26,343 nt of DNA from Bacillota bacterium (GTDB taxonomy: Bacteria > Bacillota > Sulfobacillia > RBS10-35 > JAJYVN01): positions 1 through 26,343 of the forward strand of contig JAJYVN010000009.1 in assembly GCA_021791995.1 (NCBI GenBank), written 5' to 3'. The number at the start of each line of letters is the position of its first letter. The stretch's first letter is position 1. The translations under genes and the position numbers were made by a program. The notes under the pieces are model-generated. The model did no database searches, was not told where the DNA came from, and saw only the letters and a list, made by a program, of their open reading frames with translations. Positions 6,964 to 14,449 of this stretch are shown one piece after another.

Positions 6964-7961
6964 ATGCCCTCATCACCGGAAGACACATGATCCAGCAGGG
7001 AATCGGGATGGGGGGCCGGCGAAGCCTCGGCCATGGCCATGGCCGCGTCAACGCGACCGGCCATCTCTTCGTCGATCACCGCCAGGTGGTGTGCATCACA
7101 GCCAAATTCGCCCAGGAGACGGTGGCGCCACTTGGGCAGCGGATCGGAGGCCGCAAGCTTGGCCCGCTCGGCCGCGCTGCGGTACGTGGCGTCGTCATCG
7201 GACGACGTGTGCGGATCGAGGCGCGGCAGGCGGGCCTCGATCAGTGTGGGCCCATCCCCTGCACGGGCGCGCGCCACCGCGTCGATTGCCACACGGTAAC
7301 ACTCCAAGGGATCAGTTCCATCCACACCCACGCCCGGCATCCCATAGGCCGCGCCCCGCGCGGCCACCCCAGGAGGGGCGACCTGCAGTCGCTCCGGCAC
7401 GGAAATCGCCCACCCGTTGTTTTCACAGACAAAGATGATTGGAAGGCGGTGGATACCAGCGAGGTTCAGCCCTTCGTGAAAATCCCCCTCGCTCGAAGCC
7501 CCCTCACCAAATGTCACCATCACGACCGCATCCTCTTGGCGAAGACGGATCGCCCACGCCGTACCGGCGGCCTGCGGAATCTGACTGCCCACGGGACTAC
7601 TGCCGGAGACAATCCGCAACCCTTTGCGACTAAAGTGGTTCAGCATCTGACGACCGCCGCTGGAGGGATCCGCGGCACGGGCAAACGCCGCCAGCATGAT
7701 GTCTTCCGCCGTTAGACCAAGTGCGAGGGTAAACGCAACATCGCGGTAATAGGGGTAGGTGTAGTCAAGGCCGGGGCGCAGGGCCATCGCAAGGGCCACC
7801 TGTGCGGCCTCGTGACCACGGCCCGAAACGGCGAACGGGATCGCCCCCTGGCGGGCCAAAAGCCAGATGCGGTCATCGAGGGACCGTGCCAACACCATAT
7901 GACGGTAAAACTGCAGTGCCTGGTCCCTGGTGATCGGATGTTCCACAACTTCGTCGGCCAT
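6960..7961 (-). CDS. bkdAA: 2-oxoacid dehydrogenase E1 component, alpha subunit
   Basis: E1 alpha carries the thiamine-diphosphate binding motif, here GEGASSEGDFHEG...ENN (the usual GDG is GEG). The phosphorylation-loop-like region PHTSSDDDATYR is characteristic of branched-chain 2-oxoacid dehydrogenases. With the ATG at 7961 the protein has 333 residues, matching the family. No good ribosome binding site precedes this ATG, and the frame is open to 8138, but the extra residues (Cys-rich, no family match) do not look real. ATG 8021 is the next in-frame alternative. The start of this gene is therefore the least certain in the operon. It precedes E1 beta with overlapping stop and start codons. 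Confidence 0.9.
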   Translation of the reverse strand: MADEVVEHPITRDQALQFYRHMVLARSLDDRIWLLARQGAIPFAVSGRGHEAAQVALAMALRPGLDYTYPYYRDVAFTLALGLTAEDIMLAAFARAADPSSGGRQMLNHFSRKGLRIVSGSSPVGSQIPQAAGTAWAIRLRQEDAVVMVTFGEGASSEGDFHEGLNLAGIHRLPIIFVCENNGWAISVPERLQVAPPGVAARGAAYGMPGVGVDGTDPLECYRVAIDAVARARAGDGPTLIEARLPRLDPHTSSDDDATYRSAAERAKLAASDPLPKWRHRLLGEFGCDAHHLAVIDEEMAGRVDAAMAMAEASPAPHPDSLLDHVSSGDEGI

Positions 7962-8094
7962 TCGAACGGCCGCACGGGCCACGCTGCGCGTAACCAGCCC
8001 AGGCACCCCCTTTGCTGGCATCGCCCAGCACCATGCATCCCTTGTACACGGCAACTTCACCGTACACCATAATGCGCGGTGGAGCAACCGCCCC

Positions 8095-8655
8095 TCAGCC
8101 ACCGGTACGCGGACGATGGACGCGACGGCTCGGCACACCGTAGCGCCTGCGCCAACGACTGCGCCGCAGTCGCAGCACGTACAGACGCCGATAGGTGCCC
8201 GGGTCAGTGGTCAGGGGATGGCGCGGGGCGCGGGGATGGGGATCGGCACTGTAGCGGACGGGCTCCCCCTGCCAGCGCGGAGCCGGTAGGACCGCCCGGG
8301 TCGAGCGTTGCGGCAAGGATTTGCTGGCCTTAGCCCGACGAGCGTCGCGACCTGCGGGCGGCTTGGATAAAGGACGGACAAGGTGCGGCTCGATCGCCCG
8401 AGCGACGGCGGGACGCTGCCCGGCTTTGCAGATCACAAAAACCTCCTGAATCGCAGTACGCGTTTTGGCCAACAGCTTAAAGCCTGTGGCCGTCTCGTTT
8501 TTGAGCACAAGACCGGGGTGCGCCGTGGGATTGTTGGCAATGCGCCCTGGAATGACTCCCGTGACGCCGTCTAGACGCGCTAACTCCTCAAACACCGCCG
8601 TAAACTCGGCGATGATGCTGTGCTCGCGCTTGACTCCTTTGCGTCGGAACTTCAT
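8095..8655 (-). CDS. DUF2103-like protein with Arg/Pro-rich tail
   Basis: This 186-residue protein starts at the ATG at 8655 behind GGGAG (5-base spacing). Residues 1 to about 95 (MKFRRKGVKREHSII..., DGVTGVIPGRIANN, GFKLLAKTRTAIQEVFV) resemble DUF2103, annotated in archaea and some bacteria as a predicted metal-binding protein of unknown role; I recognise this from memory. The remaining half is a basic, proline- and arginine-rich tail of low complexity ending in clusters of arginines, suggesting nucleic acid or acidic-surface binding, or little structure. It starts 24 bases after the stop of the unknown 521-residue protein, so the two are probably one transcript. A 133-base gap with no recognised gene separates it from E1 alpha. 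Confidence 0.7.
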   Translation of the reverse strand: MKFRRKGVKREHSIIAEFTAVFEELARLDGVTGVIPGRIANNPTAHPGLVLKNETATGFKLLAKTRTAIQEVFVICKAGQRPAVARAIEPHLVRPLSKPPAGRDARRAKASKSLPQRSTRAVLPAPRWQGEPVRYSADPHPRAPRHPLTTDPGTYRRLYVLRLRRSRWRRRYGVPSRRVHRPRTGG

Positions 8656-8679
8656 GGGTGCTCCCACTCCCTCCGCCGC

Positions 8680-10245
8680 TCACCGCTCCCGATCCAAAGG
8701 AACATCATCGACCGACGGGGCGGGATTCGTGCCACGCTCCAGCAAAGCCCGCAGGAAGGCCTGACCTTGCAAGTGGTGCCCCTCGCCACGTTCTAGACCC
8801 ACCGCCACCGACAACGCTACATCGCGCAACTCACCGTCACCATCGCGCTCCAGGAGCCAGGCTTGGCGCCTCAGACGTTGCGCCAAAATGCCCCGAAGAC
8901 CAGCATGCAACGGGGGCAGCCGTCCATCCGTCGAGCGGGCGCTCGCACGGGTTGAATCGTCCAGCGCCAGTTGCCAGGAACTGAAGAAGGGGCTCAGGAA
9001 CAGCCGCGCGACGTCAACCTCCCCCACAGGGCGCTTCGCCATGGGACTGCTTCCGGTGACCGACTGTGGACATGCTGTGGAACGGTGCGCCGTAGGCAAT
9101 AGCTCTGGGTAGTAAAAGGGTTCCCAAAGGGAGAACTCGGCCGGAAGGGGGCTCGCCCCTCGGAGGTTCTTCTCCGTTGCCCACTGAATGGTCGAAACGA
9201 CGTCCTCCACCTGCACCGACACCAGGGGACAGTGATCACTGATGATCGAAAGAGCGGCTTCCATTTGATCACGAGCAGTCCGCGTCCAACCACTCGCCGC
9301 GACCACTCCGAGGTCATCCCGGATAAATACCTCTGCGACCACAAACAAATCCGGGTCCCATCGGCGGACAGCGACGGCAACCTGTCCCCCTTCCCCGTCT
9401 ATCGCCGTGAGGGCGGTCCGCTCAAAAGGTAGGTCCCCAAGATCCCTTCCGCTCCCTCGATCCAACGGACGGTCACCGACACGGTCGTGATTCGATAGGC
9501 AGCGAAACGACAGCCGGCGGATGGCCGCGTTCGCGCTGGTGAGGACACTCTGACTGCGTGTCAGCCGTGTCAATCGGCTGAGCGCCCCCATCGCCCCGAG
9601 GTCACGAAAGGTGGCCAAGAGTTCACAACACATCCCACGAGTGATGCTGTCCGAAGCCGACAGCAACGCTCGGAGAAGCCACGCGATCCGCGGCCCGAAC
9701 TGCTCCGCCAAAACGGGGATCACAGCAGCGCGCCGGGACGCCGACATAGCAAGGACATAATGGAGCACATCCGCAAGTACAGCCCCCTCAAGGACAGGTC
9801 CACCAAGATAAATGGAAAGGTCCTCGGCTAGGGCGGAATCCACGTTTTGCAGCGTCCGCATGAAGCTACTGCGCGCCCGCCGTTCATCTTCAGGCCAGGG
9901 CAGGCGCCGACGCGCTTCCAGGCGCAGGAGATCCGGCACACCTCGGTCCGCAGCCACCGCACGCATGATGGTCGGCATGTGCGAACCAGCGATTCCCTCC
10001 AAAACGTCAAAGGTCAATCCCGGGAGCCGCACCTGCCCGTGCTGGATCCGGGTCACCAAGACCCGTAACGACTCCTCGCGATTCGTCCAAAGCAGAGATG
10101 TCCACTTCTCCACCCCATCAAACTGCCCCGCAAGGATCAGGTCTTCCAGCGCGGTTAGGGCATACTCTATCTGTGCGCGATTCGCAGCCTCAGGAACGCC
10201 GAAGAGGGTGTTCCTCGACCTTCCGCCACCGCGGCGGTTCTTCAA
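8680..10245 (-). CDS. Uncharacterised 521-residue protein, possibly helical-repeat
   Basis: I do not recognise this protein. The N-terminal 280 residues are rich in Leu/Ala/Arg helices of about 30-40 residues in tandem (for example around VLVTRIQHGQ, LLRLEARRRLPW, AWLLRALLSASD, MGALSRLTRLTRS), suggesting a HEAT-like alpha-solenoid scaffold. The C-terminal part has a mixed strand pattern (GGQVAVAVRRWDPDLFVVAEVFI) and a Trp/Tyr-rich patch (LWEPFYYPELLP). No signal peptide or membrane segment is seen. I chose the TTG at 10245 because GGAGGGGGGA precedes it by about 7 bases; an ATG at 10275 would add ten residues. A -10-like TAGACT lies at 10291-10296. It is followed 24 bases later by the DUF2103 gene. 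Confidence 0.65.
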   Translation of the reverse strand: MKNRRGGGRSRNTLFGVPEAANRAQIEYALTALEDLILAGQFDGVEKWTSLLWTNREESLRVLVTRIQHGQVRLPGLTFDVLEGIAGSHMPTIMRAVAADRGVPDLLRLEARRRLPWPEDERRARSSFMRTLQNVDSALAEDLSIYLGGPVLEGAVLADVLHYVLAMSASRRAAVIPVLAEQFGPRIAWLLRALLSASDSITRGMCCELLATFRDLGAMGALSRLTRLTRSQSVLTSANAAIRRLSFRCLSNHDRVGDRPLDRGSGRDLGDLPFERTALTAIDGEGGQVAVAVRRWDPDLFVVAEVFIRDDLGVVAASGWTRTARDQMEAALSIISDHCPLVSVQVEDVVSTIQWATEKNLRGASPLPAEFSLWEPFYYPELLPTAHRSTACPQSVTGSSPMAKRPVGEVDVARLFLSPFFSSWQLALDDSTRASARSTDGRLPPLHAGLRGILAQRLRRQAWLLERDGDGELRDVALSVAVGLERGEGHHLQGQAFLRALLERGTNPAPSVDDVPLDRER

Positions 10246-10386
10246 GCAGGATCCCCCCTCCCGGTCCCTGGCCATGGTGCCATGCCTGAAAGTCTACGGT
10301 AGATGCGCAGCATTCGCCACCATCACAAACCATGATTTCAACAATGATGTCGGCAGGAAGTTGGGTGGGACGCGTGGGATAGCTCC

Positions 10387-11415
10387 ATGGGGGCGGTGGG
10401 CGTGACCAGACCGGACTGGAATGATTACTTCCTCCGTATGGCGGACCTCGTTGCGGAACGAAGCACCTGCCCGAGACTCCACGTGGGCGCAGTACTCGTT
10501 CGCGAAACCCGAGTCATTGCAACCGGGTACAACGGAAGCGTGCGTGGTCAACCACACTGCGATGACGTGGGCTGCCTGATGGTCAGTGGCCACTGCAAGC
10601 GGGCGGTGCATGCCGAACTGAACGCCCTGTTGCAGTGTGCAGCGGCAGGGGTGCCCGCAGAGGGCGCGACGCTGTTCTGTACCACCTTTCCGTGCATCGA
10701 TTGCGCCAAAGCGCTCGTGCAGGCCGGCATTCGTCGTGTCGTGTACCGTCACGACTACCCCGACCCCCACGCCAAGGCTATTCTCTCGGCCGGTGGCGTC
10801 ATCGTGGAAGGGCCTCAGATGCTGCAAGCGGCACCACCCCCCACTCTCCCAATGGCACACATTCACCCATCGGCCTTTGTCGCCCCGGGGGCAAGAGTGG
10901 TCGGTGCCGTCGAGGTCGGCGAGCACGCCTCCATCTGGTACAGCGCAACACTGCGAGGGGATATTGAACCCATCCGGATCGGATCGTGGACCAATGTTCA
11001 GGATGGCGCGGTGATTCATACCGACCGTGGTTTGCCTTGCCTACTTGGCAGTCGGGTTACGGTCGGACACGCGGCCATTCTGCACAGTTGCGTTGTGGAA
11101 GACGGCGCAATGGTCGGTATGGGAGCGATCGTGCTCAGCGGGGCGCGGGTGGGGGCAGGGGCCATCGTGGCCGCGGGGGCACTGGTGACGGAGGGGCAGG
11201 TGGTCCCTCCGGCGATGGTGGCCATGGGGGTGCCGGCCCGTGCGGTACGCGATGTGCGAGTGGAGGAAGCGAAACGAATCGAAGCTGGCGTCCATCACTA
11301 CGTCGAACTCGCTAGCCTGCACTCACTCCCGTTCGGCAGTGGACCGAGCGAGAGCCGCGACGAGGACACGGGGCAACTGCCGTCGCAAACCAGCGAGGTG
11401 CAGGGCCCAGGGTGA
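10387..11415 (+). CDS. Fusion: dCMP deaminase (ComEB-type) - gamma-carbonic anhydrase-like
   Basis: One uninterrupted frame of 342 residues joins two enzymes. Residues about 8-140 are a zinc-dependent dCMP/cytidylate deaminase: H75-A-E77 (zinc ligand and proton shuttle) and P102-C103-x2-C106, plus the extra Cys/His cluster CDDVGC...GHC of dCMP deaminases. A proline-rich linker (about 149-157) leads to a left-handed beta-helix gamma-carbonic anhydrase domain (about 160-290). That domain has R190-G-D192, Q205-D206 and three zinc-ligand histidines H211, H228 and H233, with the family's HxxxxH spacing. All zinc ligands are kept, so both domains could be active. The internal ATG at MAHIHP lacks a ribosome binding site, supporting a true fusion. 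ATG 10387 has no clear ribosome binding site; a GTG at 10402 is an alternative. The last 30 residues overlap the recombinase-like gene on the other strand. Confidence 0.88.
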   Translation: MGAVGVTRPDWNDYFLRMADLVAERSTCPRLHVGAVLVRETRVIATGYNGSVRGQPHCDDVGCLMVSGHCKRAVHAELNALLQCAAAGVPAEGATLFCTTFPCIDCAKALVQAGIRRVVYRHDYPDPHAKAILSAGGVIVEGPQMLQAAPPPTLPMAHIHPSAFVAPGARVVGAVEVGEHASIWYSATLRGDIEPIRIGSWTNVQDGAVIHTDRGLPCLLGSRVTVGHAAILHSCVVEDGAMVGMGAIVLSGARVGAGAIVAAGALVTEGQVVPPAMVAMGVPARAVRDVRVEEAKRIEAGVHHYVELASLHSLPFGSGPSESRDEDTGQLPSQTSEVQGPG

Positions 11416-11787
11416 GACCTCACAGCCAGAAGCCTGCGCCAACTGCAGAAACAAGCGGCTGAGGTCTGCGCTGCGAAGACTTCGCCCCCTCGGACCGGCG
11501 ATCAGCCCGGGGCACCGGGAGGGCCGCTCCAGCGCGATGTAGGTCATGGTGGGGGCCAATACGTCCTCCGGCAAACGCACAACGCGTGCCGGCAGGTGCA
11601 GGCGGCCGGTGGGCAGGTGTAGGTCACTCAAGCGGAGCGCAACAAGTTCATCGGGACGAACCGCGCACTCCCAGAGCAGGCCAAGGATCACCCGGTCGCG
11701 CCAAGGGGTCGTCGAACGCTGTGCTGCTTTCAGCAAAAGCCGCCAGTCGTCCTCCGCCGGTAACGGGAACAGGAGGGCATCCGTCAT
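11323..11787 (-). CDS. Small tyrosine-recombinase-like (phage integrase fold) protein, catalytically incomplete
   Basis: This 154-residue protein resembles the catalytic domain of Xer/integrase-type recombinases. RDRVILGLLWECAVRPDELVALRLSDLHL corresponds to the helix with the first catalytic Arg (here in AVRPDEL), and LHLAGLRRQLPRVLV sits where the HxLR motif would be. There is no N-terminal SAM-like arm-binding domain. The chain ends (STAERE) before any nucleophilic tyrosine, so it should not be able to cut DNA. It starts with an ATG overlapping the stop of the yetF-like gene (ATGA), preceded by GGGAGG, so it is translationally coupled rather than an obvious leftover. Its last 93 bases overlap the 3' end of the deaminase-anhydrase gene on the opposite strand. 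It could be a decayed integrase or a DNA-binding derivative. Confidence 0.65.
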   Translation of the reverse strand: MTDALLFPLPAEDDWRLLLKAAQRSTTPWRDRVILGLLWECAVRPDELVALRLSDLHLPTGRLHLPARVVRLPEDVLAPTMTYIALERPSRCPGLIAGPRGRSLRSADLSRLFLQLAQASGCEVSPWALHLAGLRRQLPRVLVAALARSTAERE

Positions 11788-12524
11788 TGGTCTCTGCCTC
11801 CCTCGGGTTTTTCATTGGTATAGGGGTGGACGGTCAGTGCCCCCTGGGCGTTGATCGTGCCGAGCAGAATATCCTTGGCTCCGTGTCGTCCCTGCTTGCG
11901 CAGTTCCTCCGTCAGCCAGGCCTGATCCTTACCGACCATTGCTAACACCTGGGCATCCACCTCCCCATCGACGATCACCGCCAGGGAGGGACCGGACTTA
12001 GGCAGATTTGACATCGCGGGCGGCTGGACCACGCCCATTGTCTGGAGATCCTGGCTCGTGACAGGGCGGTGCTGTGCCTTGGGAATAACCGAGAGTTTCC
12101 CGGTTGGCTCGAGGATCGCATACTCCACCTCGCCGATGTCCGCAATATCCTTACTGCGCAACTCTGCCAAGAGATCGTGCAGATTGTAGCGAAGAGAGGC
12201 CAACGCCTTTTTGTTCAGCTTTCCCTGCTCGATGACAACGCTCGGAATCCCCTCGACCAAGTCTCGGATGCGGCGACTCTTAAGACTGGCATAGGAGATC
12301 AAAAGCTCCAAAAAACCGAGCAGCACAACCGGAGCCAGACCGAGATAGAAAGGGATCGACCCGTCGGCAATCGAGATCAGGGCGGCCTCCGAGATCATGA
12401 TAAAACCAACCAGGTCAATCGCGGAGAGGGCGTGGATCTCGCGCTTGCCGGTCACACGCATCAACACCAGCAACAGGAAATAAAAGAAGACCGTCTTCCA
12501 AACGACCTCAACCAACTCCCTCAT
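11784..12524 (-). CDS. YetF-like membrane protein (DUF421)
   Basis: This protein has three N-terminal membrane segments in about the first 85 residues (VWKTVFFYFLLLVLMRV, LVGFIMISEAALISIA, APVVLLGFLELLISY). A cytoplasmic DUF421 domain follows, with typical blocks (LVEGIPSVVIEQGKLN, RYNLHDLLAELRSKDI, EVEYAILEPTGKLSVI). The C-terminal domain (about 170-246) is longer than the minimal family. The start at 12524 is fixed by GGGGAGGG five bases upstream; an open frame upstream to 12629 is not used. The family is abundant in Bacillus and related bacteria; some members act in sporulation, and the biochemical role is unknown. It is coupled to the recombinase-like gene and divergent from the solute-binding lipoprotein (95-base shared upstream region). 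Confidence 0.88.
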   Translation of the reverse strand: MRELVEVVWKTVFFYFLLLVLMRVTGKREIHALSAIDLVGFIMISEAALISIADGSIPFYLGLAPVVLLGFLELLISYASLKSRRIRDLVEGIPSVVIEQGKLNKKALASLRYNLHDLLAELRSKDIADIGEVEYAILEPTGKLSVIPKAQHRPVTSQDLQTMGVVQPPAMSNLPKSGPSLAVIVDGEVDAQVLAMVGKDQAWLTEELRKQGRHGAKDILLGTINAQGALTVHPYTNEKPEGGRDQ

Positions 12525-12619
12525 CTCGTCCCTCCCCGCCAGGAAGAATCGGAACCCCAGGCACGTAGTATGGCTCGGGTGCGCACTTGTTCTGCACCAA
12601 AACGGGAGGGGGACAATGC

Positions 12620-13426
12620 GTGGCGCCACGACGGAGGGTCCTGGCGGTTGTAGCGGTTCTGCTTGTGGTGGCGTGCGGTCGCGTCCAAGCCCAAGACGGC
12701 GGACTGCGGTCCCACACGCACGGGTACGTCACGGTCGGGGTCTCCCTGTGGTATCCGCCCTTCGGCTTTCCGCTCGCCACAGGCGGATGGTCCGGTCTCG
12801 ACGTCGCGTTCGCCCACGACCTGGCCACGGTGATGTTCGGGGATCCTTCCAATGTACGCCTCTTACCGCTTTCACCCGGGGATCGCTTGGCGGCGCTGGA
12901 CGCGGGCGAGGTCGATGTAGTCGCGGCGGGCTTCTCGCACCCATCGAACACGATGGCCGGAGTGATCCTCGTTGGCCCGTACTTCTCGGCCCCTATGGCG
13001 GTCGCGACGCGCATCGGCACCGTGCACGACTGGGCGGACCTCGACGGCGAGCTTGTCGCATACATGGTCGGCACAAACCCACGATCCGCGCTTGCTGCGG
13101 TACTGCCTCAAGGGGTGCACCCGGTGTATGTGGCGTTCGCCAGCCTTGCTGCGGCGGTCCACGACGTGACGCTCGGTCGAATCGCCGCACTGGTCGGCCC
13201 TGAGCCCACCATCGAAGCCTTGGTGGAGCGAGACTCGGGGCTGGCGTCCAGGAACCTGCCGACCTCCGTTCCGCGCGAACAGTTCTGGGTCATGGTTCGT
13301 CCTGGGGATTCGGCTCTGGTTCACTCGGTTCATGAAGCTATTGCGCGCCTCCCACAGGGACCAGCCCTGCAAACAGCGATCGCGGCCTGGAATCGGGAGG
13401 CGCTCGGCAGTACTCCACCGCTTTGA
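12620..13426 (+). CDS. Extracellular solute-binding lipoprotein (family 3-type)
   Basis: This 268-residue protein begins at a GTG at 12620 behind GGAGGGGG. Its N-terminus is a lipoprotein signal (RRR, hydrophobic core, VVAC lipobox). The rest has the layout of family 3 periplasmic binding proteins for amino acids and other small polar solutes: GYVTVGVSLWYPPFGF, a GLDVAFAHDLA segment (compare G-x-DVDLA), RLAALDAGEVDVVAAGFS, and a late REQFWVMVRPGDSALVHSV. There is no ABC permease or ATPase gene beside it, so it may serve a distant transporter or act as a sensor subunit. It is diverged from typical amino acid binders, and the ligand cannot be predicted. Its stop codon overlaps the -35 box of the next promoter. 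Confidence 0.8.
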   Translation: MAPRRRVLAVVAVLLVVACGRVQAQDGGLRSHTHGYVTVGVSLWYPPFGFPLATGGWSGLDVAFAHDLATVMFGDPSNVRLLPLSPGDRLAALDAGEVDVVAAGFSHPSNTMAGVILVGPYFSAPMAVATRIGTVHDWADLDGELVAYMVGTNPRSALAAVLPQGVHPVYVAFASLAAAVHDVTLGRIAALVGPEPTIEALVERDSGLASRNLPTSVPREQFWVMVRPGDSALVHSVHEAIARLPQGPALQTAIAAWNREALGSTPPL

Positions 13427-13451
13427 CTGGCTCACGGTTCCAGGCTAGAAT
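13423..13451 (+). promoter_or_regulatory. Near-consensus promoter of mdh-sucC-sucD
   Basis: TTGACT (-35, 13423-13428) and TAGAAT (-10, 13446-13451) are separated by exactly 17 bases. Transcription would start near 13459, about 30 bases before the GTG of mdh. The -35 box overlaps the stop codon of the preceding solute-binding gene. Confidence 0.75.
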
Positions 13452-13489
13452 GGCGGCGCATGCACATTCAACCGGGGGTGGTCTGAAAC

Positions 13490-14431
13490 GTGGCTGTTCG
13501 TCGCGCCAAGATAACGATCATCGGTGCTGGCATGACGGGAGCGACGACGGCGCATTGGTGTGCCGCCTCCGAATTGGGCGAAATCGTCCTGTACGATGTG
13601 ATCGAGGGTCTACCACAGGGTAAGGCGCTCGATCTGTCGGAGGCAACCCCCATCGCGAGGACCGACCAACGCATTACCGGAACCTGTGACTGGGAAGATA
13701 CGGCACGCTCCGATGTGGTCATCATCACGGCCGGGTCCCCTCGAAAGCCGGGAATGTCCCGAAAGGATCTGCTCGCGACCAACCACCGCGTGGTCGAAGA
13801 GGTAGCACGGCAGGCCGTGCTACGGTCTCCCGACGCCATCTTCGTCGTTCTGACCAACCCCGTGGATGTGATGGCCTATGTGGTGCTGCGCGTGACGGGC
13901 CTCCCGCCAGAGCGTGTTGTGGGGCAAGCCGGCATCCTCGACGCCACCCGCTTCCGCGCCTTCGTGGCGATGGAACTCGGCGTCTCTGTCCGAGATGTGC
14001 ACGCCATCGTCCTGGGGGGCCATGGTGACGGCATGCTCCCAATGGTTCGACTGGCCCAGGTCGGCGGAGTCCCGTTAACCGAGCTCCTCGAACGTTCCAA
14101 GATCGATGCCCTCGTCGAACGGACCCGTCGTGGTGGCGGCGAGATTGTGGAATTGCTCAAAGCCTCGAGCGCCTTTTACGCACCCGGCGCAGCCTTGGCG
14201 GAAATGGTGGCCGCCATCGTCCGCGACCAGCACCGCGTGCTGCCAGCGCCGGCCTACCTGCGCGGCGAGTATGGTATCTCAGGCCTGTATACAGGCGTTC
14301 CCATTGTTCTGGGGGCAGGGGGCGTGGAGCGGATTCTCGAGATTCTGCTCACAGCGGAGGAACAGACGCTGTTTCTCCGATCGGCGGACGAGGTGCGCGG
14401 CGAGATGGCGGAACTTCCCACCACGGTGTGA
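13490..14431 (+). CDS. mdh: Malate dehydrogenase (LDH-like family, NAD-dependent)
   Basis: This enzyme interconverts malate and oxaloacetate with NAD in the TCA cycle. The 313 residues show the Rossmann motif GAGMTG (12-17) and the substrate-binding loop GSPRKPGMSR, whose Arg at 85 favours malate over lactate. R154 is in DATRFR and the catalytic H178 in GGHGD. The usual GHGDTM reads GHGDGM. This is the short 'LDH-like' MDH type found in many Gram-positive bacteria, Chloroflexi and others. The GTG start at 13490 follows a G-rich tract. It is the first gene of an operon with sucC (18-base gap) and sucD, driven by the promoter at 13423. Confidence 0.95.
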   Translation: MAVRRAKITIIGAGMTGATTAHWCAASELGEIVLYDVIEGLPQGKALDLSEATPIARTDQRITGTCDWEDTARSDVVIITAGSPRKPGMSRKDLLATNHRVVEEVARQAVLRSPDAIFVVLTNPVDVMAYVVLRVTGLPPERVVGQAGILDATRFRAFVAMELGVSVRDVHAIVLGGHGDGMLPMVRLAQVGGVPLTELLERSKIDALVERTRRGGGEIVELLKASSAFYAPGAALAEMVAAIVRDQHRVLPAPAYLRGEYGISGLYTGVPIVLGAGGVERILEILLTAEEQTLFLRSADEVRGEMAELPTTV

Positions 14432-14449
14432 GCGCGTAGGGGTGAGACC

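Noticed and set aside
7962..8138. Extended N-terminus of E1 alpha from 8138, or a separate small gene at 8070
   Set aside because: The added residues are Cys/Arg-rich and unlike the family, no ribosome binding site supports them, and 333 residues from ATG 7961 fits the family length.
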